A DNA stretch of 64,000 nucleotides from Propionibacteriaceae bacterium (GCA_031285845.1 JAITVK010000012.1:1-64000), one strand, 5' to 3'. Counted from the first letter of the stretch, positions 47,220 to 56,399 are shown. The notes: generated from the sequence alone by a model not told the origin. Program-made: numbers and translations.

Positions 47220-48775
47220 TGATGATGTGGATCGTCTTGGGAATCATCGCCGCAGTGGCTTCGGCGGTGGCCGTACGCCATCAGGTGCACATGTTCCAAC
47301 TCAACTCCTACCGGCACTCCACCCACTGGACATGGCTGGGGCTGCATCGTGGAGCCTGGGTCCCCTCAGTGGTGGTGGCGGTGCTGGAGATCATCGCGCT
47401 GGCGTTGCCCGGGGTCGGGCCCAGTGTGATCGCGTGGATCGTGATCGTGCTGCTGGTGATCACGGTCGTGGCGAACTGGCCGAGAACCAAGCGGGCCAAG
47501 AAACCTCTGGTGTTCACCGCCAGGGTCGTGCGCCTGCTCGTGACGATCACACTGCTCGTCGCCATCATCACGGTGGTGGCTTGCTTCGTCCCAGCCCCGC
47601 TACGCCCGCCACTGGTCTGTCTGGATTTCATCGCCGTGCCCGTGTGGCCGTTCGTGGCGAACACCATCAACGCTCCGGTCGAGGCTGCGGTTCGCGGTCA
47701 TTATCTGGCTGACGCCAAGCGCCGATTGGCGGCCCAGCCTGACTTGCTGCGGATCGGAATCACCGGATCGTACGGCAAGACCTCAGTCAAGTATTACCTC
47801 ACGGCCTTGCTCAAATCCCGCTACAACGTGTTGATGACCCCGCAGTCCTACAACACTCCGATGGGGATCACGAAGACGATTCGCGGCGAGCTTCGAGCCA
47901 CTCACGAGGTCTTCGTCTGCGAGATGGGAGCTGAGAAGGTTGGGGAGATCGCGGCCGACTGTGACCTGGTCACCCCGACGATCGGGATCATCACCGCGAT
48001 CGGCGAGCAGCATCTGGTCACTTTCGGCTCCCAAGACAACATCGTGAGAACCAAACTCGAACTGGCGCAGGCGGTCAAGGGCAAAGGACCGGTCTACCTC
48101 AATGGGGACAACGCGTTGCTGCGGGCCAACGCGCCAGATCAAGAGCGGCATTGGTATGGCCTGGGGGAGGACAACGACACGTACTCCGATCAGTTGGCGG
48201 TGTCGCTGGCGGGCACGACGTTCACTGTGCATCACCGCGGCGCGACGTACGCTGATCTGGTGACCCCACTGATCGGCGCGCACAACATCCAGAATCTGAC
48301 TGGTGCGATCGCGGTGGCGCTGGACCTGGGAGTCACTGAGCCTCAACTGCGTTTGCAGTTGAAACGGCTCTCGCCGCCGCCTCACCGTTTGGCGATGTCA
48401 CGTCAAGGCGATGTGATCATGATCGATGACGCGTACAACTCGAATCCGGCTGGCGCGAAGGCCGCCTTAGACACTTTGGCCATGTTCGACGCGACCAAGA
48501 TCCTGATCACCCCGGGCATGGTCCAGTTGGGGCCGCGTCAAGACGCCCTCAATCATCAGTTCGGCGTCCAGGCGGCGATCTGTGACCATGTCTTCCTGGT
48601 CGGGGATCCGCGTCAAACCGATCCGATCGGGCGAGGACTGGCGCAAGCGGGGTACGATCCTGCGGCGATGACCGTCATCGCAGACGTGAAACAGGCCATC
48701 GCCAAGGCGCTGGCGATGCCCAGTGATCGCCCGAAGGTGATCCTGTTGGAGAACGATCTGCCGGACAACTACTGA
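47219..48775 (+). CDS. Membrane-anchored MurF-like Mur ligase
   Basis: 518 residues. The first ~150 contain about four hydrophobic helices, which ordinary MurF lacks. A Mur-ligase domain follows with the ATP site GITGSYGKTSVKYYL, then VCEMGAEKVGEIA, ITAIGEQHL, LNGDN, and the C-terminal domain containing IDDAYNSNPAGAKAAL, a MurF signature. MurF adds D-Ala-D-Ala to UDP-MurNAc-tripeptide. The membrane anchor and the pairing with a dedicated Ddl-like enzyme suggest a specialised or alternative precursor rather than the housekeeping enzyme. It overlaps the hydrolase stop. Four consecutive start-like codons (47216-47227) leave the exact start open. Confidence 0.9.
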   Translation: MMMWIVLGIIAAVASAVAVRHQVHMFQLNSYRHSTHWTWLGLHRGAWVPSVVVAVLEIIALALPGVGPSVIAWIVIVLLVITVVANWPRTKRAKKPLVFTARVVRLLVTITLLVAIITVVACFVPAPLRPPLVCLDFIAVPVWPFVANTINAPVEAAVRGHYLADAKRRLAAQPDLLRIGITGSYGKTSVKYYLTALLKSRYNVLMTPQSYNTPMGITKTIRGELRATHEVFVCEMGAEKVGEIAADCDLVTPTIGIITAIGEQHLVTFGSQDNIVRTKLELAQAVKGKGPVYLNGDNALLRANAPDQERHWYGLGEDNDTYSDQLAVSLAGTTFTVHHRGATYADLVTPLIGAHNIQNLTGAIAVALDLGVTEPQLRLQLKRLSPPPHRLAMSRQGDVIMIDDAYNSNPAGAKAALDTLAMFDATKILITPGMVQLGPRQDALNHQFGVQAAICDHVFLVGDPRQTDPIGRGLAQAGYDPAAMTVIADVKQAIAKALAMPSDRPKVILLENDLPDNY

Positions 48776-48842
48776 CGCCGGTCGGCTTGATCGCCGGTGG
48801 CTGGTGGGCAGGGTGTTTCCTCGCCGACGCGTGGCGAACGAC

Positions 48843-48856
48843 TAGACTGGGCCATT
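48843..48856 (+). promoter_or_regulatory. Leaderless promoter before the ddl-like gene
   Basis: -10 TAGACT (48843-48848) ends eight bases before ATG 48857. It suggests the ligase gene can also be transcribed independently of the Mur-ligase gene 81 bases upstream. Confidence 0.5.
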
Positions 48857-50062
48857 ATGAAGATCAGTGTGGCGGTGCTATTCGGCGGCAAAAGTGTTGA
48901 GCATGAAGTGTCGGTGATCTCGGCGGTTCAGGCGATGGCGAGCATGGATCGATCGAAGTACGACGTCGTGCCGGTCTACATCACCAAGAACAACGAGATG
49001 TGGCATTCGGATCGATTGACCGACATCGCCGCCTACACCGACATCCCGACCCTGCTTGAGACCTGCCGACGAGTCGAGTTTCGGGTGGCCGGTGACAGGA
49101 CCTTCCTGACCACCACCGGCCAGGGGTTGTTCGCGAAAAAGCAGACCTGGCTGATCGACGTCGCTTTCCCCATCGTTCATGGAACCAACGTTGAGGATGG
49201 CGCACTCCAAGGATTCCTGGAGACAGTCAACCTGCCGTACGTCGGCCCGAATGTGCTGGGTTCAGCGGTCGGCATGGACAAGTTCGTCATGAAAGTGATG
49301 TTGGATCGTGGCGGGTTCCCCACGGTGCCAGGGCTGCGTTTCACCACCGCAGATTGGGAGTCGGACGCGATCGTGGCCCAAGTCGAAGCCGCCATGGAGT
49401 ATCCGGTGATCGTCAAACCGGTCAACCTCGGCTCGTCGGTCGGGATCGGACGGGCCGCCGACGCCGAGCAATTGCGCCGGTGCTGCGATGACGCCTTCGC
49501 TTTCGCGCGCCATGTCATTGTGGAGACCGCCGTCCCCAATTTGCGCGAGATCAACTGTTCGGTGATCGGCGATGAGGAACAGGCCGAGGCTTCGGAATGC
49601 GAAGAACCCGTGATGAGCGAGGCGATCTTGAGCTACGCCGACAAGTACGTCTCGGGGGGCAAGGCATCGGGAAAATCGAGTGGTGGCAAAGCCAGCAAAG
49701 CCGGAATGGCTTCTCTCAAACGGTTGATTCCCGCTCCGATCGGCCCCGAACAGCGCGAACAGGTCCGCGCCCTGGCTGTCGACGCGTTCCGCTTCTTGGA
49801 TCTGAACGGGGTCACGCGGGTCGACTTCCTGATGGATGGGGTGACCGGGCAGGTCTGGATCAATGAGGTCAATACGATCCCCGGCTCGCTGGCCTTCTAC
49901 CTGTGGGAGCCGGTCGGATTGGCTTATCCGCAGTTGCTCGATCGGCTCATCCAGTTGGCTCTGAAACGCGCCCGCCAGGACGCCGATCGGACGTACGCCT
50001 TCGACACCAACATTTTGGCCGGGGCGAGCCTCGGACCCAAGGGTGGTAAAACCGGTCGTTGA
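48857..50062 (+). CDS. D-alanine--D-alanine ligase family enzyme (Mur-ligase-associated subfamily)
   Basis: 401 residues. The ATP-grasp D-Ala ligase pattern is clear: VLFGGKSVEHEVSVISA at the N-terminus, KPVNLGSSVGIGRA, and the Mg site DFLMD with NEVNTIPGS near the C-terminus. Between ILSYADKY and LKRLIPAPI there is a Lys/Ser/Gly-rich loop (GGKASGKSSGGKASKAGMAS) in the active-site-lid position, a feature I associate with ligases that travel with a Mur-ligase gene. It could make D-Ala-D-Ala or a variant dipeptide. Start ATG 48857 follows a TAGACT -10; the in-frame extension from 48797 is not conserved. It converges with parC. Confidence 0.93.
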   Translation: MKISVAVLFGGKSVEHEVSVISAVQAMASMDRSKYDVVPVYITKNNEMWHSDRLTDIAAYTDIPTLLETCRRVEFRVAGDRTFLTTTGQGLFAKKQTWLIDVAFPIVHGTNVEDGALQGFLETVNLPYVGPNVLGSAVGMDKFVMKVMLDRGGFPTVPGLRFTTADWESDAIVAQVEAAMEYPVIVKPVNLGSSVGIGRAADAEQLRRCCDDAFAFARHVIVETAVPNLREINCSVIGDEEQAEASECEEPVMSEAILSYADKYVSGGKASGKSSGGKASKAGMASLKRLIPAPIGPEQREQVRALAVDAFRFLDLNGVTRVDFLMDGVTGQVWINEVNTIPGSLAFYLWEPVGLAYPQLLDRLIQLALKRARQDADRTYAFDTNILAGASLGPKGGKTGR

Positions 50063-50071
50063 GCCGGTGCG

Positions 50072-52516
50072 TCAGGCGACTTCGCGGGTGCCGATGGCTG
50101 CGATCGGCGCGGCAGCCGGGGTTCCCGAGCCGTCACGACGAGAGTCGGGGGTCGGTAAGGCGATCGGGTTGCCTGAAGCTTGCGCCGCCACGGCCGGGGA
50201 CGGTCCGGTCCAGGCCAGGTAGAGGTGGTCTTCACCTTTGAGGAAACGGTGTGATCGTACCCCGCCGGTGGCGCGCCCCTTGGCCGGGTAGAGGTCGAGG
50301 CTGGTCACTTTGACTGTGCCGGTCTGTGTCCCCGGCAGGGCTTGGGAGGATCCAGCCACGGTGACGACATCGGTGTCACTCGGATCGACTGCGGCGAAGA
50401 AAACCACCTGAGCCCCACTGGACAGGCTGATGCCGGCCATGCCGCCACCGGCCCTGCCCTGTGGGCGAACTTTGGCAGCCGGAAAGCGTAGCAGTGAGGC
50501 GTCGGAGGCGATGAAGACCAGATCGGGACGCTCGTCGTGCAACTCGGTGGCTCCGACGACCTCGTCGTCGTCGTCGAGACGGATGAGCTCCCAGGAGTCC
50601 TTGGCCACGATCTCGGGATGGGTCCGCTTGACCACCCCGCGTCTCGTCCCCAACGCCCAGCCGTACGTCCGGTCGTCCAGCGTGGTCAGCCCCAGAGCTT
50701 TCTCGCCACGGTCCAAGCCGATGAGCTCTTTCAACGGCACCCCGCCTTGCAGGTTGACCGCGTTCGAGGTGGCCGGGATGGCCGGCAATTCGATGACGCC
50801 CAGACGAATGACGCGCCCCGCCGAGGTGAACACTCCGATGTCGGCCCGGGTGCGGGTGGTCACCGTTGAGATCAGACAGTCGTGCATCGTGCGCGCGCCG
50901 GTCGCGTCCACAGGCTGGTCGGTGTCCATACGGGCGATCAGTCCAGCCGAACTGAGGAAGACCCGACATGGTCCGTCCGGCACTTCGATCGGGCCCTTGG
51001 CGGCGGCTGCGATCGCTGGTGAGATCCCCGAATCGGACAGCAGGACCGTACGACGTGGTGTTCCGAAGTCTTGGGCCACCTGATCCAACTCATCGCTGAC
51101 CACTCGTTTGAGGCGATTCGGATCGTCGACGATCAACTGAAGCGCTTGGATGCGTTCGGTTAGCTCTGATCGCTCCGCCTCCAACTCAAGTCGGGACAGC
51201 TTCGTCAGCCGTCGCAACTGCATGTCGAGGATGTACGTCGCCTGGACTTCGGTCAGGTCGAAAGCCTCCATCAGGCGGGTTCTGGCCTGCGCCGCGTCAT
51301 CGGAAGAGCGGATGATCGCGATGACGTCGTCGATGTCCACAATCGCGATCAGCAGGCCTTCGACCAAATGCAGTCGATCCAAGGCTTTCGCCAGTTGGAA
51401 ATGCGTTCGTCTCAATGTGACTTCGATGCGGTGGTCGAGGTAGACCTGAAGCAGCGTTTTCAAGCCCAAGGTGCGCGGCTGCCCGTCGACCAGCGCGACG
51501 GCGTTGATCGAGAACGAATCCTCCAGCTTGGTGTGTTTGAACAACTGCTCCAATAGCAGTTCGGGGTTGATGCCGTTCTTGACCTCGATCACCAGGCGCA
51601 AGCCGTTGTTCAGGTCGGTCAGGTCTTTCATGTCGGCCACCCCGACGATGGTCTTCTTTTCTGCCAGAGCCTTGATCTGTTCCATGATCTTCTCTGGTCC
51701 GATCAGGTATGGCAGCTCGGTGACGACAATGCCCTTGCGCCTGGGCGACACCTGTTCGATGCGAGTGGTGGCTCGGATCTTGAAGGCCCCACGCCCAGTC
51801 TCGTACGCGTCCCTGATGCCATTCAGGCCGACGATCTTGCCGCCGGTGGGTAGATCAGGCCCGGGGATGAACCGCATCAAATCCTCGGTGGTGGCCTCAG
51901 GTTCGGCGAGCAAGTGCTTCAAAGCTTCGACGACTTCGACCAGGTTGTGCGGCGCCATGTTGGTGGCCATACCCACGGCGATGCCGGAAGCACCATTGAC
52001 CAGCAGGTTGGGGAAGGCGGCCGGTAGGACCACGGGCTCGGACTCTTTGCCATCGTAGTTGGGACGGTAGTCGACCACGTCCTCATCCAAGCCACGCGTC
52101 ATCGCCAAAGCCGCCGGAGCCATTCGACACTCGGTGTAGCGCATCGCCGCCGGGCCAGAATCCAGGGAGCCGAAGTTGCCATGGCCGTCGACCAACACCA
52201 GACGTTGAGCCCACGGTTGGCCGATCCTCACCAGCGCGTCGTAGATGGCCCCGTCACCGTGGGGGTGAAGAACACCCATGACCTGTCCGACGACTCGGGC
52301 ACACTTGACGTGGGGGCGGTCGGGGCGGATCCCCATGTCGTTCATGGTGAACAGGATCCGTCGTTGCACCGGCTTGAGACCGTCACGGGCGTCAGGCAAG
52401 GCGCGGGCATAGATCACGGAGTAGGCGTACTCCAGGAAAGATGTCTCCATCTCCTGTTCCACCTCGACGTCGAGGATACGTTCCCCGCTGTCTTCGTCCG
52501 TCTCGACTTTTGCCAC
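50072..52516 (-). CDS. parC: DNA topoisomerase (ATP-hydrolysing) subunit A, ParC type
   Basis: 814 residues. The breakage-reunion domain has LKPVQRRILFTM, the HPHGDGAIYDALVR helix and the catalytic Tyr in AMRYTECRM. The tower and coiled-coil follow, then a C-terminal beta-pinwheel with GVVKR, VRPQGRAGGGMAGI and YPAKGRATGGVRSHRFLKG. No canonical GyrA box is seen, favouring ParC over GyrA; actinobacteria such as Streptomyces encode a ParC at a similar place. The residue equivalent to E. coli GyrA Ser83 is Gly, while Asp87 is kept. The start is a GTG with AAGGAGC just upstream. The partner parE is outside the window. A free-standing homologue of its C-terminal domain lies at 4249-5133. Confidence 0.93.
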   Translation of the reverse strand: MAKVETDEDSGERILDVEVEQEMETSFLEYAYSVIYARALPDARDGLKPVQRRILFTMNDMGIRPDRPHVKCARVVGQVMGVLHPHGDGAIYDALVRIGQPWAQRLVLVDGHGNFGSLDSGPAAMRYTECRMAPAALAMTRGLDEDVVDYRPNYDGKESEPVVLPAAFPNLLVNGASGIAVGMATNMAPHNLVEVVEALKHLLAEPEATTEDLMRFIPGPDLPTGGKIVGLNGIRDAYETGRGAFKIRATTRIEQVSPRRKGIVVTELPYLIGPEKIMEQIKALAEKKTIVGVADMKDLTDLNNGLRLVIEVKNGINPELLLEQLFKHTKLEDSFSINAVALVDGQPRTLGLKTLLQVYLDHRIEVTLRRTHFQLAKALDRLHLVEGLLIAIVDIDDVIAIIRSSDDAAQARTRLMEAFDLTEVQATYILDMQLRRLTKLSRLELEAERSELTERIQALQLIVDDPNRLKRVVSDELDQVAQDFGTPRRTVLLSDSGISPAIAAAAKGPIEVPDGPCRVFLSSAGLIARMDTDQPVDATGARTMHDCLISTVTTRTRADIGVFTSAGRVIRLGVIELPAIPATSNAVNLQGGVPLKELIGLDRGEKALGLTTLDDRTYGWALGTRRGVVKRTHPEIVAKDSWELIRLDDDDEVVGATELHDERPDLVFIASDASLLRFPAAKVRPQGRAGGGMAGISLSSGAQVVFFAAVDPSDTDVVTVAGSSQALPGTQTGTVKVTSLDLYPAKGRATGGVRSHRFLKGEDHLYLAWTGPSPAVAAQASGNPIALPTPDSRRDGSGTPAAAPIAAIGTREVA

Positions 52517-52706
52517 GCTAGCTCCTTCGACCGAGCCATGTTACCGTGCCTGACCGCGTGATGGCGCGCTCACGCGCGGGAGTCGGCCCCGCGGGACGGA
52601 GGCCGTGGCGCCCGGTCCTGGCCATACGTCGGGATGATGGCCCCAGACCTGCGGGACGGCCAGGGAGGATTCATTCGACGGCGCAGGAGACGTTGGCGCA
52701 AAGGGT

Positions 52707-53819
52707 TCACGACGGCGATGACTGATCGCGGCGGGCCAGCATCGACTGGACCAGCGAGCGAAGCACGTACCCGTCGGGGCCACGCACTTCCGGTGTGGAC
52801 CCGCTCGGAGTCGAAGACAGACCGGGGATAGTCATCTCCGACGGCGTCCCGTGGGCCAACACCTGCTCCATGACGGGCAACTGGCGGATGACGATCCCGG
52901 CGACGTTGTCGGGATGGCGGGCAGCGAACCACGAATAGAGCGCTGGGTCGTGCTGACCATCGTCGCCGACCAACAGCCAAGAGATCTGAGGGAAATCCCT
53001 GGCCAGCGCCTCCAAAGAGGAGCGCTTATGGTCGGGCCCAGAACGGAACCAACCAGTGTTGGTCGGCCCCCAATCGGTCAGGAGCATCGGACCGGATGGG
53101 TACCCGTGTCGGCCGATGAAGCGTTCCAAAAATGGTTGGGTGCTCCATGCTCCGGTGGACAGATAGATGATGGGGGAGTTCGGATGGCCGCGCAGCAGCG
53201 AGGCGTACATCGCGGCCATCCCGGCCACCGGCACTCGCGCTGATTCGGTCAGAATGAACGAGTTGTACGCCGCCAGCAGCAGTCGCGGCAGATAGCTGGT
53301 GATGATGGTGTCGTCGATGTCGGAGACGATGCCGAAACGTACCTGTGGGTCGATGATGAGGACCGGCGCTTCGACGGGGTCGGAGTCTCCGGCGGACAAC
53401 GTGACATGGTGCCACCCCGGCGTCAAACCGTGCCGGGACACGGCGATGTCGATGTATCCGTCACGGTCGGTGATGGCGTTGGTGACTCGTCCGCCCACAT
53501 CGACCTGGATTGCTCGATTGACCGCCGGCAGGTTGACGAAATTGCGCCAACCGCGGCGCGCGTCCCACGCCGACTCGCGGGTGATCGCCGAACCGACGTC
53601 TTGGGAGCGGTGGGTGATGACCACTCGACCCAACACTCGCAGTCGAGTGGTCGAGCCGTAGCCGGTGTAAGCGATGACCGTGTCGCGCCAGCCGAGTCGC
53701 CGCAAGGTCGTACCGATCCGACGGTTGACCTGCTTCTCGATTCGGGCTGCGATGAACGGTCGCTTCCTCACAGTGCTCCTCTCGTGGATCGTCGATGGTG
53801 GACCGGTGTCATCTGCCAT
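52707..53819 (-). CDS. App1/DUF2183 phosphatase-domain protein
   Basis: 370 residues. The N-terminal ~150 residues form a beta-rich region, and the C-terminal App1-like catalytic domain has the HAD-type DxDxT motif SDIDDTI, IIYLSTGAWS and LLVGDDGQHDP. App1 proteins are phosphatidate phosphatases in yeast; bacterial members are uncharacterised lipid-phosphate phosphatase candidates. The start at ATG 53819 fits the family and avoids a 38-residue unconserved extension. Its start codon overlaps ATG/GTG codons of the divergent phosphodiesterase gene, so the two promoters interlock. Confidence 0.88.
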   Translation of the reverse strand: MADDTGPPSTIHERSTVRKRPFIAARIEKQVNRRIGTTLRRLGWRDTVIAYTGYGSTTRLRVLGRVVITHRSQDVGSAITRESAWDARRGWRNFVNLPAVNRAIQVDVGGRVTNAITDRDGYIDIAVSRHGLTPGWHHVTLSAGDSDPVEAPVLIIDPQVRFGIVSDIDDTIITSYLPRLLLAAYNSFILTESARVPVAGMAAMYASLLRGHPNSPIIYLSTGAWSTQPFLERFIGRHGYPSGPMLLTDWGPTNTGWFRSGPDHKRSSLEALARDFPQISWLLVGDDGQHDPALYSWFAARHPDNVAGIVIRQLPVMEQVLAHGTPSEMTIPGLSSTPSGSTPEVRGPDGYVLRSLVQSMLARRDQSSPS

Positions 53820-53829
53820 GATGGCATAT

Positions 53830-54930
53830 GTGACGGACTTCGTGCAGACTAACCGACCAGCCCTGGCGGATTTGATGCCGCAATTGGCCGCCGGACTGGG
53901 AGTCTCGGGGTACGAGGATGGGGGCCTGGACATTCCCGACAGTCGGCGTTATGTGGTGGCGTTGGTGGACGGTTTGGGATGGGGACTGATCTGGCGCTCG
54001 ATCCGTGACGCTGGCTACCTCGCTGGTCTGATCGGTGACGCGATCCAGCTAAGCGTCACGGCGCCGACCACGACCGCGGCATCGCTGATGAGTCTGTGGA
54101 GTGGGCTTCGCCCCGCAAGTCACGGGGTTCTCGGGTTCTCGTTCGCGACCGGCGCTAGGCGTTCTCCGTCCGATCTGGTCATGCCACTGTCTGATCTGAC
54201 TGTTCCAGTCGCCCCGACGATGATGACTGGGCTGGTCGACGCGGGTGTGAGCGTCAGTTGGGTTCTGCCTCACAATCAGGTCAGGTCGGGGCTGACACGA
54301 GCCGGAGCGGGATCGGCCCGGCTGATCGGGGTCGATCCGAGTGACGTACGAGCCAAGGTGACCGCAACCTGTCGGGCGAGTCGATCCGGCTCGCGATCAC
54401 TGGTGTATCTCTACGAACGCCGTCTGGATCACGCCGGGCACAAGTTCGGGGTGGCGTCCCACCAGTGGAGGCAGGCGTTGGGTGTGGTCGATGACATGCT
54501 CGATCAGTTGCGGGCCAGTCTCGACGATGAGACTTGCCTGATCATCACTGGCGATCATGGGATGGTCGACATCGAACCTGGGAACAAGATCATCATCGAC
54601 GATGAACCGGATCTGTGTCGTGGCGTCGATCTGATCGGTGGCGAGGCGCGGTTGCGCCATTTGTACACTCACACCGCCGGGCCGCTGGCTCGCCGCTGGC
54701 GAGCACGCGTCGGCTCCTCCGCCACGGTGTTGACCAAGGCGGAGGCGATCGAGTCTCAACTCTTCGGCCCGGTGAATGAGAGGTACGCCGATCGGATCGG
54801 AGATGTGGTGGTGATGGCCGAGGCGGATCAGGCGTATCTGGCCCGGGGGTTCCCAGGAGAGTTCTCGCTGGTCGGAATGCATGGTGGCGGCACTGACGCT
54901 GAGCGGCACGTGCCACTGTTCATCGACTGA
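53830..54930 (+). CDS. Alkaline-phosphatase-superfamily phosphodiesterase (NPP type)
   Basis: 366 residues. All metal ligands of the nucleotide pyrophosphatase/phosphodiesterase fold can be seen: Asp in VVALVDGLGWG, nucleophile Thr in the TAPTTTAASL segment, Asp/His in RRLDHAGHKFG, Asp-His in ITGDHGMVD and the last His in GMHGGGTDAE. It hydrolyses phosphodiester or pyrophosphate bonds; the substrate is unknown. There is no signal peptide. GTG 53830 is chosen because CATGAT lies seven bases upstream in leaderless spacing; ATG 53818 or 53821 are alternatives. It converges with sepH. The same gene lies near sepH in other actinobacteria. Confidence 0.9.
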   Translation: MTDFVQTNRPALADLMPQLAAGLGVSGYEDGGLDIPDSRRYVVALVDGLGWGLIWRSIRDAGYLAGLIGDAIQLSVTAPTTTAASLMSLWSGLRPASHGVLGFSFATGARRSPSDLVMPLSDLTVPVAPTMMTGLVDAGVSVSWVLPHNQVRSGLTRAGAGSARLIGVDPSDVRAKVTATCRASRSGSRSLVYLYERRLDHAGHKFGVASHQWRQALGVVDDMLDQLRASLDDETCLIITGDHGMVDIEPGNKIIIDDEPDLCRGVDLIGGEARLRHLYTHTAGPLARRWRARVGSSATVLTKAEAIESQLFGPVNERYADRIGDVVVMAEADQAYLARGFPGEFSLVGMHGGGTDAERHVPLFID

Positions 54931-54957
54931 CTCCGCGCGTACGAGGCGGTGTCGGGT

Positions 54958-55833
54958 TCAGGACTGGCCACCGAAAATGATGTCATCCCACGACGGGACA
55001 CTGGCGCGCTTGCGTGACTTTCGCTTGCCTGACGACTGGGGATGATCTGGCGGGGTCGAGGTCCCAGGCTCGTCGATCAAACTGGGTTGGTCGGGGTCGG
55101 CGATCTCGTGGTGTTTCTGTGTCACGAGTGGGTCGCGCAGCCCGCGGAAGATCCTCACCGAGTCCTCGTCGATGGTGGAGATCATGTCGTAGAGCAGATC
55201 GATGTCGGAGCGCAGGGAATCCTCGTCCCCATCCTCGTCCTCGTGGATCCCATCTTCGACGTCCTCGACACCGTCGAGGACGTCGGCCTCCTCGGGCTCA
55301 CGTTCGTAGGCCACGGACACGGTGATCTCGTCGGCCAGGTTGGACTGAGCCTGAGCGGGAACAGGAGTGACTTCCACCGTCGGCTCTGTCGCCGGATTCG
55401 GTGTCGACACCAGCGGAAGGTCGCCGACCAACAGACGGGCCTGGTCGTTGTCGGCCATCGAGAAACGGCCTTTGGGATCGTACACGAAGCGGGCGGACTT
55501 GTCCTGACCGTCGAATTGCCATGTCCCTTGGAGGATCCATCGTCCGTCGGAACGCCGCCAGGAGTCCCAGGTGACGAAGTCGATGTCTTGGCCATGGTCG
55601 AGCAAGGATTCAGCGACCGTCGGCTGCAAGCGTCGGGCAGAGGCGGTCTCGCCACGGCGGCGTACGGGCGCGGACAAGGCGGTCGATGTGGTGTGTTCGC
55701 GCTCGGCCAGAATGGGAGCGGCGAAAGCCTCGACGCGGTCGGCTGGAAGGCCGGAGGCGGCGATGACCTCGTCCAAAGAATCACCACTGCGAATCCTGAG
55801 TTGGATATCGCGTGGCGTCATCGTGCCATCCAT
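54958..55833 (-). CDS. sepH: SepH-like cell-division protein (DUF3071), N-terminally short
   Basis: 291 residues. The helix-turn-helix-like DUF3071 core reads MTPRDIQLRIRSGDSLDEVI, then ILAEREH, QPTVAESLLDHGQDIDFVTWDSWRRSDGRW and FVYDPKGRFSMADND; the rest is acidic and disordered with a basic SGKRKSRKR end. SepH binds FtsZ and stimulates its assembly in Streptomyces and mycobacteria. The family usually carries ~55 more residues before this core (a beta-rich segment ending LPVDD-like). Here a GGGAGG ribosome site and an in-frame stop just upstream show that the short form is the real protein. The neighbourhood (phosphodiesterase, DUF4193, dut, DUF3710) is typical. Confidence 0.9.
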   Translation of the reverse strand: MDGTMTPRDIQLRIRSGDSLDEVIAASGLPADRVEAFAAPILAEREHTTSTALSAPVRRRGETASARRLQPTVAESLLDHGQDIDFVTWDSWRRSDGRWILQGTWQFDGQDKSARFVYDPKGRFSMADNDQARLLVGDLPLVSTPNPATEPTVEVTPVPAQAQSNLADEITVSVAYEREPEEADVLDGVEDVEDGIHEDEDGDEDSLRSDIDLLYDMISTIDEDSVRIFRGLRDPLVTQKHHEIADPDQPSLIDEPGTSTPPDHPQSSGKRKSRKRASVPSWDDIIFGGQS

Positions 55834-56069
55834 GCTGACATCCTCCCGACTTCTTGTTCGCTGGCAAAACCTCAGGCTCATTATCCCTCATCAAACCGCT
55901 TGAAGAGGAATCCGACCCTCGGGCGCGGGGAATCCACCACCGTCCCCGGTGAAAGCCGGAACCACAGATTCAGGGTTGCGGCATCAGGCTGAGCGGGTCT
56001 GGCTGGTGTTTTTCGTCCCTTTATGATACACATGTGCGGTGTTAATGTGATGAGAGGTGAGGTTGATAG

Positions 56070-56366
56070 ATGGCGACGGATTATGACGCCCCCCGCAAGT
56101 CCGACGAGGAGATCAGCGAAGACAGTATCGAGGAGTTGAAGACTCGACGTAATGACAAGAACTCAGGATCGGTCGATGAGGACGAGGTCGAGGCGGCGGA
56201 GAGCTTTGAACTGCCCGGAGCAGACTTGTCGAATGAGGAACTGACGGTTCGTGTGGTTCCGCGACAGGCTGACGAGTTCACCTGTTCCCGGTGCTTCCTG
56301 GTGAAGAATCGCAGTCAACTTGCGACGACGCGCAACGGACTGGAATTGTGCATCGATTGTGTGTGA
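56070..56366 (+). CDS. DUF4193 zinc-ribbon protein
   Basis: 98 residues. A polar, acidic N-terminal half is followed by a compact C-terminal zinc-ribbon-like domain with CSRC and CIDC pairs spaced 22 residues apart. DUF4193 is a small, highly conserved actinobacterial family of unknown function. A GAGAGGTGAGG ribosome site lies before the ATG, and TATGAT (~56021) is the probable -10 of an AT-rich promoter with a leader of about 35 bases. It is diverged from sepH by 236 bases. Confidence 0.93.
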   Translation: MATDYDAPRKSDEEISEDSIEELKTRRNDKNSGSVDEDEVEAAESFELPGADLSNEELTVRVVPRQADEFTCSRCFLVKNRSQLATTRNGLELCIDCV

Positions 56367-56380
56367 GGCCGTCTCAAGCC

Positions 56381-56399
56381 CGTTGATCGGCGATCAACG
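56381..56399. terminator. Hairpin between DUF4193 and DUF4235 genes
   Basis: A perfect 8-pair stem CGTTGATC-GGC-GATCAACG in the gap between two convergent genes, 15 bases after the DUF4193 stop. No T-run follows. Confidence 0.6.
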
